NCBI GenBank assembly: GCA_025201765.1
Contig: MU623417.1
Coordinates: forward strand, 62,001-126,000
Direction: 5' to 3'
Source of the DNA: Daldinia sp. FL1419
Taxonomy: Eukaryota; Ascomycota; Sordariomycetes; Xylariales; Hypoxylaceae
DNA: 64,000 nt
Shown: piece after piece, positions 53,779 through 64,000 of the stretch
Layout of the letters: each line of letters opens with the position of its first letter
Position numbering within the stretch: position 1 is the stretch's first letter
Position numbers and translations under genes: made by a program
The notes under the pieces: generated by a model
Told to the model about the DNA's origin: nothing
Database searches by the model: none
What the model saw: only the letters and a program-made list of their open reading frames with translations

Positions 53779-55814
53779 TGTGGATTATAAATAGCGGTAA
53801 TGTGTTTCGCGCGTCGTTTCGAGCTATTAGAATATACGAGTAACGAGCGAAAGGGAAACGAATACGCGCAGTTTGGAGATAAAGACAATTGATATATAAA
53901 AGGAAAAGTAACGTGAGGTAAGAAAAGGAGATAGATGATGGCCTCTCTTTTCTTTGGTGTCCGGTTGGTAATAAAATAATAAGAGCGCCGACAATGAAGA
54001 ATACGAAGAAATCGGAATCTGGGCTGGGCATGGAAATTCCCTCTAGAGACCCCTGATGATGTACATACAACGCTCTAAATCTAGGGGGGACACTTCCATA
54101 TCGATACATTTTTAAGGGTGCTTAGCCTCAATTGATTGGTCCCTAGCCCCCTGGCAATGCCCCTAAATGTTAGCCGGCTGGTACTGCTTCTGCATAGCCT
54201 GCATAGGAGCTGAACAGCCGGTACTCACGAAAAGCTTGAGAGCACCAAGAATAGAAGCCTCGGGTGCTAGCCTCAAAAGGTACCAAGGTACACCAGGAGG
54301 ATGGACCTAATGAGATGCGGATACGTGTACGGAAAGTATACAAACACTTAAGGGCATTTAAGCATACCTACACGTACCTACCTAACCTGGACACTTACTG
54401 CTGACATCATTTCATTTGAGTTCAAAGCTTACAAACTCAATCTAGCATTAAGGCTGGGAATGAATTAACTGATTCCAATAGAAGCCTTCTATTAATTGAT
54501 TAATACAATGTTGGTAACTAGGTACCTTGATTTCTTACATGCAGGTATGGATGGGCATGTGTGCCTCCCGTTATTAAGATGTTCCATGTAACTCAAAAAG
54601 GCCCTCGATCAATCTGTCAATCTTTTCATATTCAACATACTTTCTCCCTTCTTTTCTCTCCCCACCCTTTATAATTCTTTTCATCTAACAAATTTGAATT
54701 CTTCTCATCCTTTCACTCGTTGCGCTTTATCCAATATGCACACTAGTTCTAGTATGTGGGATGCGTACTACTTACGACTACTTACGACTAATTGACTCGC
54801 GACTTCGTGCTTGCATGCAACTTGTTCTAGGCTGTCTGGACTATTCGTCTTTGGATATGACTTGGTTAATGCAACCTTCGAGACGACGTGGACCACCCCT
54901 TGGTCTTCCTGGTTCCTGCATCATTGCTTTACTACCTACTACCTAATCGCATTATTGTCTTCTGAAGTGCCTATAGGTAACATTGTGGAAGATCTCGGGG
55001 TCCAACCGGGTTAGTCGGGTAGAAAGAATAGCGACAAAGGCGTCTAAAACGGAGACACGTTTCCATGTATTCGGCATCGAGTGTCTCAATAGGATACCTA
55101 TCTACCTACCAAGGTACCTACGCAAATAATATCATAAGTGTACCTACGCACCTAAATTGCATACCTTGATACTCAAGGTATGGGCTTAGCTAAGTACACA
55201 CGCTACCCTTTCAGCCTAGCTTGCTTAGTTCGAAACTACTATTACCGGGGTAGGTACAACTGTATCAAGTGTGGCCAACGGCATCTACAGGCTTTAACGG
55301 TATGACAGCTACATCAGGACGTAAGTACCTTTCCTACTTTGGATATGTACATTAAGCAGGTAATCCCCGCGTTCAGGTACGAAATAGAGCCAATTGAAGC
55401 TACCTCGAAACGGGTTGCCCGAGTTGTACTATCACATGTAAGCTTTTTCTAAGGGTACCTCATAGTTGAACATTTAATACCAATTAACGTCAACACTTTT
55501 TCATAGCTCCTTATTCGCTTCAGATTTTATTAGGACATGACATATCTACAACTTCTACCTCAATTCATTCTTTTTGTATAATTTACCTTAAGCTCTCGGG
55601 TCTAAAAAGCAATGCCATGAAATGCGTTACGAACCTACGATAGATGTACATATATACTGTCTTCGTTATTCTGTCGTCAAATTTTACTACTCGTGTTAAT
55701 GCCTTCACCAACCTAAATACTAAAATATTAACCTGAAGACAACCTCGAAATTCCAACGCAAAACTGCAATATAGCAACCCATCTACTTTAGAATATTCAC
55801 CCTTCTACGCCAAT
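53779..55814. other. 2 kb intergenic region
   Basis: Upstream flanks of GNA1 and the lipase gene. TACCTACC/GGTAGGT motifs are frequent around 54360-54385 and 55095-55260. Short open frames have no resemblance. No gene is seen. Confidence 0.4.
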
Positions 55815-58800
55815 ATGTTACCGAACACGGAAGCGGACCATAATGAAGACGATAACCAACCAGCCGATGATTCTATATTCTCTTCAGCATCGGAATTATT
55901 GCCATCTTCTCTGGGAAGAACTCTCTTACCTAGTCCAATAGCGGGTGCTGTTAGCTTTGCTGCTCGATCAACTTCTTTTGCTCTCCGCGTTGGTACTTTT
56001 ATTGGCGGTTATGGCTTAGGTGCAGCCAAATTTACGACTCTCTCCAGTTTGGAGCTTGGTCGCGGTATTCTGGAGGGGATATTGAGCAGAGCCGGGAGGG
56101 ATGTCATGACAAGAGCCCAGTCTGAAATGGGTAGAACAGATGCTGAGTCCATCCTCGAGAGCAGCCTGGAAAGTTTACACCAGACAATGTCCCAAATCGT
56201 TTTTTGGACGGCAACCGGTTTTCATGTCACTGGTACCACTGTATCAACTGCTTCGCAAATATCTCAGTTATTCCTATCTGTTCTCGATCAATTCTTCGGC
56301 TCCACTGATTCTTCTAGAGCTATCGCGAGTATAATCACTCTGATACGTCGGGAGTTTCAAAATCCTGCTACAGGTGTACAAGGGGAAAAGGTGGGAGTAG
56401 TTGACCTTATACTTGGTTTATGTGGCCTTGCATACCTACAGAATTGGTGTAAAAAGATGATACAAGATGAGTCACATCGCCTAGGCCAGGAAGAGATTAT
56501 TTGGGATATCGTCCTTCTCGACGATGGCGAACGCGTTGATATCGACAGCGAGGACTTGGGTATCAATAGACATAGCGGAGCAACCGACGTGGACAACTGC
56601 GGTGACATGATTGACTCGGTCGAACATCAAGGTCCTAGATGGAGTAGTGATGATGAGGATGAGTTGCCGGAAACCCAGCTCAAACGACAAATCTTGAGAT
56701 CATTGCCTAAAGATGCACAAGTATCTATCACTACTTCAACAACCACAACCAAGACCATTACCGTTGATATCAAAGGCACCCCACTAATTCCCGTTTTATC
56801 TTTGCCTGGAGTAGATGTAGTGAAAAACGAAGTTAGTTCTTCTGAAGACCATCTCCCAGGTAACCGAGAAACCGGGCCTAGTTATAGAGTTGTATATAAG
56901 ATAAGTCGGAACAAAGTGAGAAATGTGGCTGTCGATAGCGATGTCGAGGACGATAGCCAGTCCAGGGTCGAAGCAGTTGATGATAAAGAATTTCAGTCGT
57001 CTAACGGCCTAGGAAACGACCAGCTTGACGAGCCTCCCCCTGTTCCACCAAAGGCTGAACGTCCAACCTTTGTTTCGTCAGCTAAAGAAAGGGGTAACGT
57101 TAGAAGCGATCATTCGGGTCACCAATCCAAGTCCACCTCCAATGGCTCTGTTGGGCCAAACTTTGATCCCTTTAAGGGTCGCACGTCTCCGAGCGTTACT
57201 TCTAAGCATAGCTCTGAACATGCTGCAAATCAGAAGCGCACCAGAAAGCCATTAAACGACACTCGACCAAATTCTCGGAGCAGTCTCTCTGTTCCGGTTT
57301 CGCCGAATAGTAGGAAATATTCGACTAAGAAAGTTGAGTCGCCGCCAGCCTTGAAAGTAAATGAAAAGAAAAATGGTATTCGGGATGTCTTTAGAAAGGG
57401 ATCCGTCTTATTGAATCGAGACTCGAGCTCGGAGAACCTTCAGCCCAACACCAAATCAAAAACACTAATGAAGCCACCATGGGGGAGCAACAAACCCTCG
57501 CAAAGTAAGGTTTCAATATCACACAGAAGAAGAGACATTTCAGAAAGAAGTTCCAATTTGATACCGCATCGCGAGCCTCCTCGATCACCGCACAGAGGAA
57601 GTCCAACCCATTTTTCCTCGAGAGACCTGGGCAATGGTGAGGGTTCCTCTATCTTACATGGATCACCGTTACGGTCAACCCATGTATCGTTGCAAGGCAA
57701 GAGACGTAGCTCTGTTGTTTCTCTAACCGATACTTTTTCGGTGCACTCGTTTGAAAGCCGGGCATCGTCGCCCGCATTCCAGAGGAATGAACCCAGGGTT
57801 CAAAGTGGTATATCGTACTCCGAAGTAGTAAATGATAAGAGTGTTCAACATGCTCGCTCGTCATCAAGGAATCATAAGAGGACTGCATCGGAGCATCGCG
57901 GTTTTCATAGTCCTAGTATATACACTCTCCAGACGAGGGATTCGCAAATGTCATTGGCCTTATCCTCATTTCAGCAGAGAAGCGCATATAGCGATTCTGA
58001 GGCTGTGAATATTCTGCGACATACGGGGACGGTTGAAGGAATGTTTCCCGACTTTCATATTCTTAGAAACATAACCCGTTATAGTCGTTACGCCTCGGCT
58101 GCATATGGATCGAACTTTTTGAAATTCATGGGCATAACAAAGGAATTGCCCATTTTGAAAGCGTTAGATGAAACACATCGAGACGTGCGCTCATTCGCCT
58201 ACCATGCGGAATTACCTCCAGACAGTATCCTCCTGTCTTCATTCGTTGATCCGCAAGGTGGCTCCGATTCCACTGGGTCCACAGACACCGGAGTGCCTCT
58301 CGTGCACACGATTGCCCTCGATGAGCAATCTAAGGCTGTTGTTTTATCCTGTCGCGGTACGTTAGGTTTCGAAGATGTCTTAGCCGACATGATGTGCGAA
58401 TACGACGATTTGTTCTGGCGCGGGAAGCCCTATAAGGTCCATAAGGGCATCCATGCGTCCGCACGGAGACTTCTATATGGGGGTGATGGAAGAGTACTCG
58501 CGACGTTGAAAGAAGCTCTCGAAGAGTTTTCGGACTATGGCCTAGTTCTTTGTGGCCATTCACTTGGGGGTGCTGTAACTGCGTTGCTTGGAGCTATGCT
58601 TGCCGAACCTGCTTCTACTGGGACTTCGTTTGTCACCTCTGCCGAACCCCATCAAAGACTTCTCGCGAGCGGCCAAGCCCATCAGACAAACACCCACATA
58701 TGTCTACCGCCCGGTAGGCCTATCCACGTATATGCATATGGTCCTCCTTCTACTATGTCACCGTCATTGCAGAAAGCAACAAGAGGGCTAATTACTAGTA

Positions 58801-59294
58801 CGATACATGGGAATGACCTTGTTCCATACTTATCGCTTGGTGTATTGCATGATTTCCAAGCTTTAGCACTGGCATTTAAGACTGACAATAGCGAAGCAAA
58901 AGCGGAAGTACGGCGGCGAATTTGGGAAGGGTTACAATCAGGCTTAGCTGATAAATGGTACAATAACGGCACGACGAGATCGCACGAAGAGGAAGATAAG
59001 TGGGCATATGCTGCACTCAAGACCCTCCGTGCAAGTATGATGAGCCCTAAATTGCTGCCTCCTGGTGAGGTCTTTTCTATTGAGAGCACACCAACTCTTA
59101 GGAGAGATGCCTTCCTCCAAGCTGGTACGGGTCAAGTCGGGCGGCCGGCTACCCGAATCGTGTTTAAGTATATCAGAGATGTTGAGGCTCGATTCAGAGA
59201 AGTTAGATTCGGCTCTAGCATGTTGTTGGATCATAGCCCAGGGAGGTACGAAGATGCCCTTCGTCGGCTCACGCTGGGTGTTTTGGATACATGA
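55815..59294 (+). CDS. Class 3 lipase, diacylglycerol-lipase-like (1159 aa)
   Basis: This is a large intracellular lipase of the Lipase_3 family, with the layout of fungal sn-1-specific DAG lipases. The N-terminal third contains amphipathic or membrane-associating segments (AGAVSFAARSTSFALRVGTF and LILGLCGLAYLQNW). A long Ser/Lys-rich disordered region spans about 330-720. The hydrolase domain covers about 740-1159. The nucleophile is S916 in GHSLGG (914-919), with D1001 in HGNDLVP and H1140 in LLDHSPGRYEDAL as the likely triad partners. The oxyanion region reads SCRGTLGFEDVLADM. The frame is uninterrupted from an ATG; no intron is seen. Confidence 0.92.
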   Translation: MLPNTEADHNEDDNQPADDSIFSSASELLPSSLGRTLLPSPIAGAVSFAARSTSFALRVGTFIGGYGLGAAKFTTLSSLELGRGILEGILSRAGRDVMTRAQSEMGRTDAESILESSLESLHQTMSQIVFWTATGFHVTGTTVSTASQISQLFLSVLDQFFGSTDSSRAIASIITLIRREFQNPATGVQGEKVGVVDLILGLCGLAYLQNWCKKMIQDESHRLGQEEIIWDIVLLDDGERVDIDSEDLGINRHSGATDVDNCGDMIDSVEHQGPRWSSDDEDELPETQLKRQILRSLPKDAQVSITTSTTTTKTITVDIKGTPLIPVLSLPGVDVVKNEVSSSEDHLPGNRETGPSYRVVYKISRNKVRNVAVDSDVEDDSQSRVEAVDDKEFQSSNGLGNDQLDEPPPVPPKAERPTFVSSAKERGNVRSDHSGHQSKSTSNGSVGPNFDPFKGRTSPSVTSKHSSEHAANQKRTRKPLNDTRPNSRSSLSVPVSPNSRKYSTKKVESPPALKVNEKKNGIRDVFRKGSVLLNRDSSSENLQPNTKSKTLMKPPWGSNKPSQSKVSISHRRRDISERSSNLIPHREPPRSPHRGSPTHFSSRDLGNGEGSSILHGSPLRSTHVSLQGKRRSSVVSLTDTFSVHSFESRASSPAFQRNEPRVQSGISYSEVVNDKSVQHARSSSRNHKRTASEHRGFHSPSIYTLQTRDSQMSLALSSFQQRSAYSDSEAVNILRHTGTVEGMFPDFHILRNITRYSRYASAAYGSNFLKFMGITKELPILKALDETHRDVRSFAYHAELPPDSILLSSFVDPQGGSDSTGSTDTGVPLVHTIALDEQSKAVVLSCRGTLGFEDVLADMMCEYDDLFWRGKPYKVHKGIHASARRLLYGGDGRVLATLKEALEEFSDYGLVLCGHSLGGAVTALLGAMLAEPASTGTSFVTSAEPHQRLLASGQAHQTNTHICLPPGRPIHVYAYGPPSTMSPSLQKATRGLITSTIHGNDLVPYLSLGVLHDFQALALAFKTDNSEAKAEVRRRIWEGLQSGLADKWYNNGTTRSHEEEDKWAYAALKTLRASMMSPKLLPPGEVFSIESTPTLRRDAFLQAGTGQVGRPATRIVFKYIRDVEARFREVRFGSSMLLDHSPGRYEDALRRLTLGVLDT

Positions 59295-60118
59295 AATGCA
59301 ATGGTTGGAATGAGAACATAACAATACCTCATACACCGGTTAAAGACAATATTAGATCAAGACCCGAACTACATACCAATAAAATATCACCCGACAAGAC
59401 GAGTATGTTTTGTTTCGATAGGTACGCACTGGGCAACGCCGATATGGAAAATCAAGATATATTGTGAACTGTAACCACTTGTTTCTCGGTCTAAAGTCTC
59501 CAAGTTATTTATCGAGAGTAGGACCTAATTCGGGACGCTAACCTATCTATAGTAACCCGGGCTAGAATCTCGGCGTTCTATCACACCTACATGGCATGGC
59601 GTATGGCCACGAAAGGAAATGTCGCATACGGTAAGTGGGATGGAGCTAAAGTAGGCGGACGGGCGGTTAAATAGGGATAAATTGGAAGAAGGCGGACGTC
59701 CATTCCTCCGGGATGAGAGCAGAGCGATCGTCACCACGGTCCTTATACGCGCTCTGGTAAGTGTATGAATCGCATGATACGATGAACCAGAATGAAACCA
59801 AGCCGTACAGAATATGATAAGTATAAGTTCGTCTATATTTCGCATATGCCTCCATGAAGTCTTGAATTGTAATACCAGTAACCGTTTGAAGACAATCACC
59901 TCAACACCAAGAATCCTCCCCACTTCACAATCCTCCTCGGGATATAAGAACCCCGCAGAGCATCGTGAATAGAGCGAGGTCGAGTATTAAAAGCTAACCG
60001 ACCGCAACCCACTGTGATACACTCGGGTCGAGTTGAGAAAAAATAAAGAAGTCTAGGGTCAAGAGATATCCAGGTACCCCCTAACCTGAATACCTACCTA
60101 CCTACCTACACAAGCAAG
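59295..60118. other. Intergenic region upstream of GH43
   Basis: An 824 bp gap ending in a (CTAC)n-like stretch (CCTACCTACCTACCTAC) about 10 bases before the GH43 start, probably in its 5' leader. No gene is seen. Confidence 0.45.
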
Positions 60119-61153
60119 ATGTCGCCGCCTCTAATAACACATCTTTACACCGCGGATCCTTCTGCTCATGTTTTTGACGGAAAACTGTATATTTACCCAT
60201 CACACGACCGTGAAACTGATATCCAATTCAATGACAATGGCGACCAATATGACATGGCCGACTACCACGTTTTCTCGCTTGACTCTCTCGACGCCTACGC
60301 ATCATCCCCTTCCTCCGCCTCCGCAGAACCGCCTAAAGTGAAAGATCACGGCGTCGTGTTGCGTACGGAGGACGTCCCGTGGGTTAGTAAACAGCTATGG
60401 GCGCCCGACGCTGCCCGCCGTAAGGGTAAATATTACCTATACTTCCCGGCGCGCGATAAGAATTCCGTGTTCCGCATTGGCGTTGCTACCGGCGATACCC
60501 CCATCGGCCCTTTTACTGCGGAACCAGAACCTATCCCGGGCAGTTTCAGTATTGACCCGGCATCTTTCGTGGACGATGATGCTGACGAGTCTGCGTATCT
60601 ATATTTCGGCGGACTATGGGGCGGACAATTGCAATGCTATCAGAAGGGAAACGGCCCCGAGCATTTCGACGCAGAATGGCTCGGACCAAAAGAACCTTCG
60701 GGCCCAGGGGCCAAAGCGCTATTCCCTAAAGTAGCAAAATTGGCAGATGATATGCGATCATTCGAGGGACCTGTAAGGGATGTCGTTATTCTTGCGCCAG
60801 AAACTGGCGAGCCGCTCGACGCGGACGATCATGACCGGCGATTCTTCGAAGCTGCGTGGATGCACAAACGCGGGAACGTGTACTATTTCAGTTATTCGAC
60901 GGGAGACACGCACTACCTGGCGTACGCGACGGGTACAAGCCCGTTCGGACCATTCACATACGCGGGACGTCTGCTCGAGCCGGTATTAGGCTGGACCACG
61001 CACCATTCAGTCGTCGAGTTCCAGGGCCGTTGGTGGCTATTCCATCACGACTGCGAGCTCAGTAAAGGAGTAAACCACTTAAGGTCTGTGAAGGTCAAGG
61101 AAATCTTTTACGATAAGGATGGGAAGATAGTAGGGGAGCAGCCTGCCGAGTGA
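60119..61153 (+). CDS. Glycoside hydrolase family 43, intracellular (344 aa)
   Basis: This is a five-bladed propeller enzyme of GH43, which hydrolyses xylo- or arabino-oligosaccharides. The three catalytic acids are visible: base D13 (YTADPSAHVFDGKLYIYPSHD begins with it), pKa modulator D146 (GSFSIDPASF) and acid E244 (RFFEAAWMHK). There is no signal peptide, so it should act in the cytosol on imported oligosaccharides. The frame has no intron. It lies upstream of a sugar transporter on the same strand. The exact substrate within GH43 cannot be decided. Confidence 0.92.
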   Translation: MSPPLITHLYTADPSAHVFDGKLYIYPSHDRETDIQFNDNGDQYDMADYHVFSLDSLDAYASSPSSASAEPPKVKDHGVVLRTEDVPWVSKQLWAPDAARRKGKYYLYFPARDKNSVFRIGVATGDTPIGPFTAEPEPIPGSFSIDPASFVDDDADESAYLYFGGLWGGQLQCYQKGNGPEHFDAEWLGPKEPSGPGAKALFPKVAKLADDMRSFEGPVRDVVILAPETGEPLDADDHDRRFFEAAWMHKRGNVYYFSYSTGDTHYLAYATGTSPFGPFTYAGRLLEPVLGWTTHHSVVEFQGRWWLFHHDCELSKGVNHLRSVKVKEIFYDKDGKIVGEQPAE

Positions 61154-61879
61154 GCTTTGTCCACTGTGTAGAAGATCAGTGGATTTTAATAGTCGGGTAC
61201 AATACCTGATCGGCATACCTGTAGTTATAATAATAACTGAGAGATACGTCTTGCCACCTCATATATGAAATAGAGGTGTGCCAGCGCTCGGCTCAACTGC
61301 CGTACGCATTGACATAATTGCTTTGAAGTGAACCCGGGTCATATTCATATACTCTTTTTCTATATTCACGTCGTATTAACATTAGCAAATACAGAGAATA
61401 TCATAACTCCGTCGTCTCTGATGCGCCCCTCCAACAGTTCAATTCTATTCCAACTAGAACACAGTGCCGCAGATGCTTCCCCATGCCCAAAACGCGGTTA
61501 AGAAGCCAGCTCGCCCCCTCGCGACAACGGAGGCGATCTACCGATATTGGAGACGATGGCTATCCCCAAACGATTCCAAGTACCGGCAAGGATTACGATG
61601 AGGGGCAAGTTCCCTTCTCAATATATACGTCCTCGCCTGCGAATCGCATTGTTTGGTTTTATGATAGATGCTACGAATGTGACGCAGATACGTGGACCCT
61701 AGGTAGATCTGGGGTACAGACTGGATTCAAACTGTAAACGCGTATGGCAACTTGTAAGAAAAGACGGGGATATCTAGGTACCTATTTAAGGGCCGTCGCA
61801 TATCGCTCGATGAAATGGCTACGCGACCGCTACTATTGGAACTGGGATCCCCGGCTTCTACGATATCATACACGACATC
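61154..61879. other. Region between GH43 and sugar transporter
   Basis: A 726 bp gap that includes the transporter promoter. An 84-codon frame at 61483-61737 begins with an ATG but resembles no family and is not called. Confidence 0.4.
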
Positions 61880-63661
61880 ATGGGCATCAGTAGCCAGCGC
61901 AACACTGGGTTCAGGGAGAATTGGAAATGCGCCCTCGTCTGCCTGGGAATGGCCTTCGCGACCGCCCAGTACGGCTTCGACGTCTCTGCTATAGGGACGT
62001 TCCAGACCATGCCCGGCTTCTTGATGGCTTTTGGGTACCGCGATCCGGCACTTAAGGGCGGTTGGGGAATCTCTACGACTGATCAACAGCTCATTGCATC
62101 GTTCTTGAATCTGGGGACTATCGTCGGCGTCTTCTTCATTGCGCCGTTTGGTCGCTATTTTGGTCGCAGACACGGGATATGGATGGGCGCCGTTGTCGCG
62201 TTTGCTGGGTGTGCTACGCAGATAGTAGCAACTTCGATTGCCGTCTTGTGTGTGGGGAGGGCGTTGATGGGAGCTTCGAACGCCTTCTTTATTACCTTTT
62301 CGAACGCCTACATTGTGGAATGCGCGCCCCCAAGGCTACGTGCAGTTTGCTCTGCTATGTTCGCCGTCACTATCAATATTGGGACTATACTCGGAGCTAT
62401 CGTCGACGAACGGACATCTCATATTATGGGGAAGCTTTCCTACCAGATTCCCCTCGCGTGCTTATTCATATTCCCTGCGTTACTGACTATGTTCGTATTC
62501 TTCATCCCCGAATCGCCTCGGTGGCTGGTACTCCACGGCCGCCGCGAGGAGGCTGAGAAGTCCCTCGTGATCCTTCGTGGCGACTCTCTCGACCCCGAGT
62601 TTCTGCAAGAAGAATTCATCGAGATCATTCGAGGGGTGGAGGAAGAGAAATCCAACGCGTCTGGTGCTGGCATAGTCGACATATTCAAGGGTGCTAATCT
62701 ACGTCGCACGGTTCTATGCGTGGCCGTTGCAGTCTCCCGCGCTTCTTCGGGTGTATGGGTGTTCTTGTCCTACGGTGTAAGTCCCCTCCCTATTCCCCGA
62801 TGCGATGCCCGCTTCGCGTCGTCTAACGTTTCCACAAGACCTATTTCTACCAACAGGCCGGAGTCGATGACGTCTTCAAAATTAGTATATACTCTATGGT
62901 AGTCCAGCTCGTCGGCGTTACAACCGGCTTGTACTGCGCGTATAAAGTCTGGGGCCGTCGTACTATGCTTCTCGTAGGAACAGGTTCGGCGGTCATAGCT
63001 ATGATAGGTCCGGCCATAGGAGCCACCATAGCACCCGGTACACCAGAAGCCGCGAGAGTATTCCTCGCCTTTAGCTTCTTCTACGTTATTACATACAGCG
63101 GTTTCGCAGGTTCCATGACGTGGCCCATATCGGCTGAAGTTGTGAGCTCCAGATTGCGGGTGATTACATTATCCTTTGCCACCGGTGTAGATTATGTATT
63201 TGCTTGTAAGTATTTGCTTAGCCGTGCGGTCAACTGAGTTGTGCAGGAGTCGAACTTGCGTGCCACATGAACTCGGCTGACCGAAAATCCAGGGCTGATT
63301 TCGTTTTGTTCACCGTATTTCATAAATCCTACAGCCTTGAATTGGGGAGCCAAATACTGCTGGATCTGGGCTGTGTCTAACATCTTAACATTCGGTGAGT
63401 ATCTTGAAGCGTACTGCACATAAAGTGTTTGCATACTGACGGGCTTTTTTTTTTTCTTGACTTTTAGTTTTCTTCTGGATATTTCTACCGGACATGAAAG
63501 GCAGATCTCTCGAGGAAATTGACGAATTATTCGAGAAGCGGGTACCTACTCGGGATTTCTCGACCTTCGAATGTCAGTCCTCCTTGCAGGCTCACGACAT
63601 TGCTTTGCATAATATCGAAGAAGCAAAGGTAGGGGTTGCGCAGGTCGAAAGTATTGGCTAG
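61880..63661 (+). CDS. MFS sugar transporter (519 aa)
   Basis: This is a 12-helix sugar/H+ symporter of the hexose/maltose-type family. Exons are 61880-62776, 62839-63205, 63293-63394 and 63468-63661. Helix 1 has QYGFDVSAIG; the helix 2-3 loop has GRYFGRRHG; the central loop has PESPRWLVLHGRREEAEK; helix 7 onward begins TYFYQQAGVDD; the loop between helices 8 and 9 has YKVWGRRTML. The third exon (102 bp) restores the conserved FAWLISFCSPYFINPTALNWG segment, and the fourth gives LPDMKGRSLEEIDELF. All joins are in phase. It follows the GH43 gene and probably imports its oligosaccharide substrate. Confidence 0.9.
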
Positions 63662-64000
63662 ATAATTATATTACACTGAGCTATTTATCGTATGAGACAT
63701 TGAGTTTATAACCATCTACCTTGAAGGCATCTATTTACTAGGGAGGTATATATTTTAAGTCGTCAATTATCTATATCCGAATGCACACCAGATATCTGAG
63801 AGGGATATATCTACATTTTTGCGTAACTAATCTTGATACCTACCTAGGTAGGTACCTATATATTAGAATGACCGTCTTTGAACAAGGCTTCTAGATAACA
63901 GTGCCTGGTAGACTTCTCGGTAGATGTTTCTTGATGACTGCAGCAATCCTTCCCGACGCCAAATAGTAGAATCGTACATATCTAACAACTGTTTAAGCGA
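63662..64000. other. 3' flank of the sugar transporter
   Basis: This end stretch holds a CCTACCTAGGTAGGTACCTA palindrome at about 63839-63857. Nothing else is seen. Confidence 0.5.

Noticed and set aside
61483..61737. 84-codon frame with its own ATG between GH43 and the transporter
   Set aside because: No family resemblance and no splice context; it lies in the probable promoter of the transporter.
63225..63292. tRNA-like T-arm (minus strand AAGTTCGACTCCTGC) inside a transporter intron
   Set aside because: The T stem has a mismatch and no matching 5' acceptor strand or D arm lies at the right distance; the segment is fully explained as an intron of the MFS gene.
1..64000. CRISPR arrays, bacterial operons, phage or plasmid features
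   Set aside because: No spaced direct-repeat arrays or prokaryotic gene organisation are present; the gene structures are clearly fungal nuclear.

Overview
This window is nuclear DNA of a filamentous ascomycete (Pezizomycotina), probably a sordariomycete. The evidence is the density of short GT-AG introns (about 50-240 bp) with CTAAC-type branch sites, and the gene families present: a Zn2Cys6 regulator with a fungal-specific domain, a HET-domain gene, an AA9 LPMO, an Ayg1-like hydrolase and a DUF3425-type bZIP factor. The order within the class cannot be fixed from sequence reading alone. Most genes here are spliced; exon joins were inferred by reading splice sites against remembered family consensus, not from transcripts.

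Layout. 0-6.5 kb: the 3' part of a complex I 21 kDa subunit gene, a convergent eight-exon Zn2Cys6 regulator, and a divergent F-box gene. 8-16.3 kb: an AA9 LPMO, an intron-containing tRNA-His, a sugar-transporter gene broken by an in-frame stop, an uncharacterised protein, a collapsed SDR pseudogene and an aldo-keto reductase. 17.9-31.4 kb: SED5 (Golgi Qa-SNARE), two large disordered proteins (1500 and 990 aa), a possible small secreted protein, and a 2.8 kb repeat-rich gap. 33-38.5 kb: an HRI-like eIF2-alpha kinase and an unusual protein joining an E2 fold to an F-box. 39.4-42.4 kb: a divergent bZIP / NmrA-like pair with a shared 476 bp promoter. 42.7-46.2 kb: a decayed HET gene and a membrane protein with a ZZ zinc finger. 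46.6-52.1 kb: a polyol-type Zn dehydrogenase, a KduD-like SDR, an Ayg1-like hydrolase and a small conserved protein. 53.1-64 kb: GNA1, a class 3 (DAG-lipase-like) lipase, then an intracellular GH43 followed by a sugar transporter on the same strand.

How the genes fit together. Housekeeping genes (complex I, SED5, GNA1, the eIF2-alpha kinase) are interspersed with carbohydrate-use genes (AA9, two MFS sugar porters, AKR, polyol dehydrogenase, KduD-like SDR, GH43). The GH43-transporter pair suggests uptake of oligosaccharides followed by cytosolic hydrolysis. Three genes are pseudogenes whose nonsense codons look mostly like C-to-T/G-to-A changes, compatible with RIP-type decay. Intergenic DNA is rich in the palindromic TAGGTACCTA family of motifs and in microsatellites.
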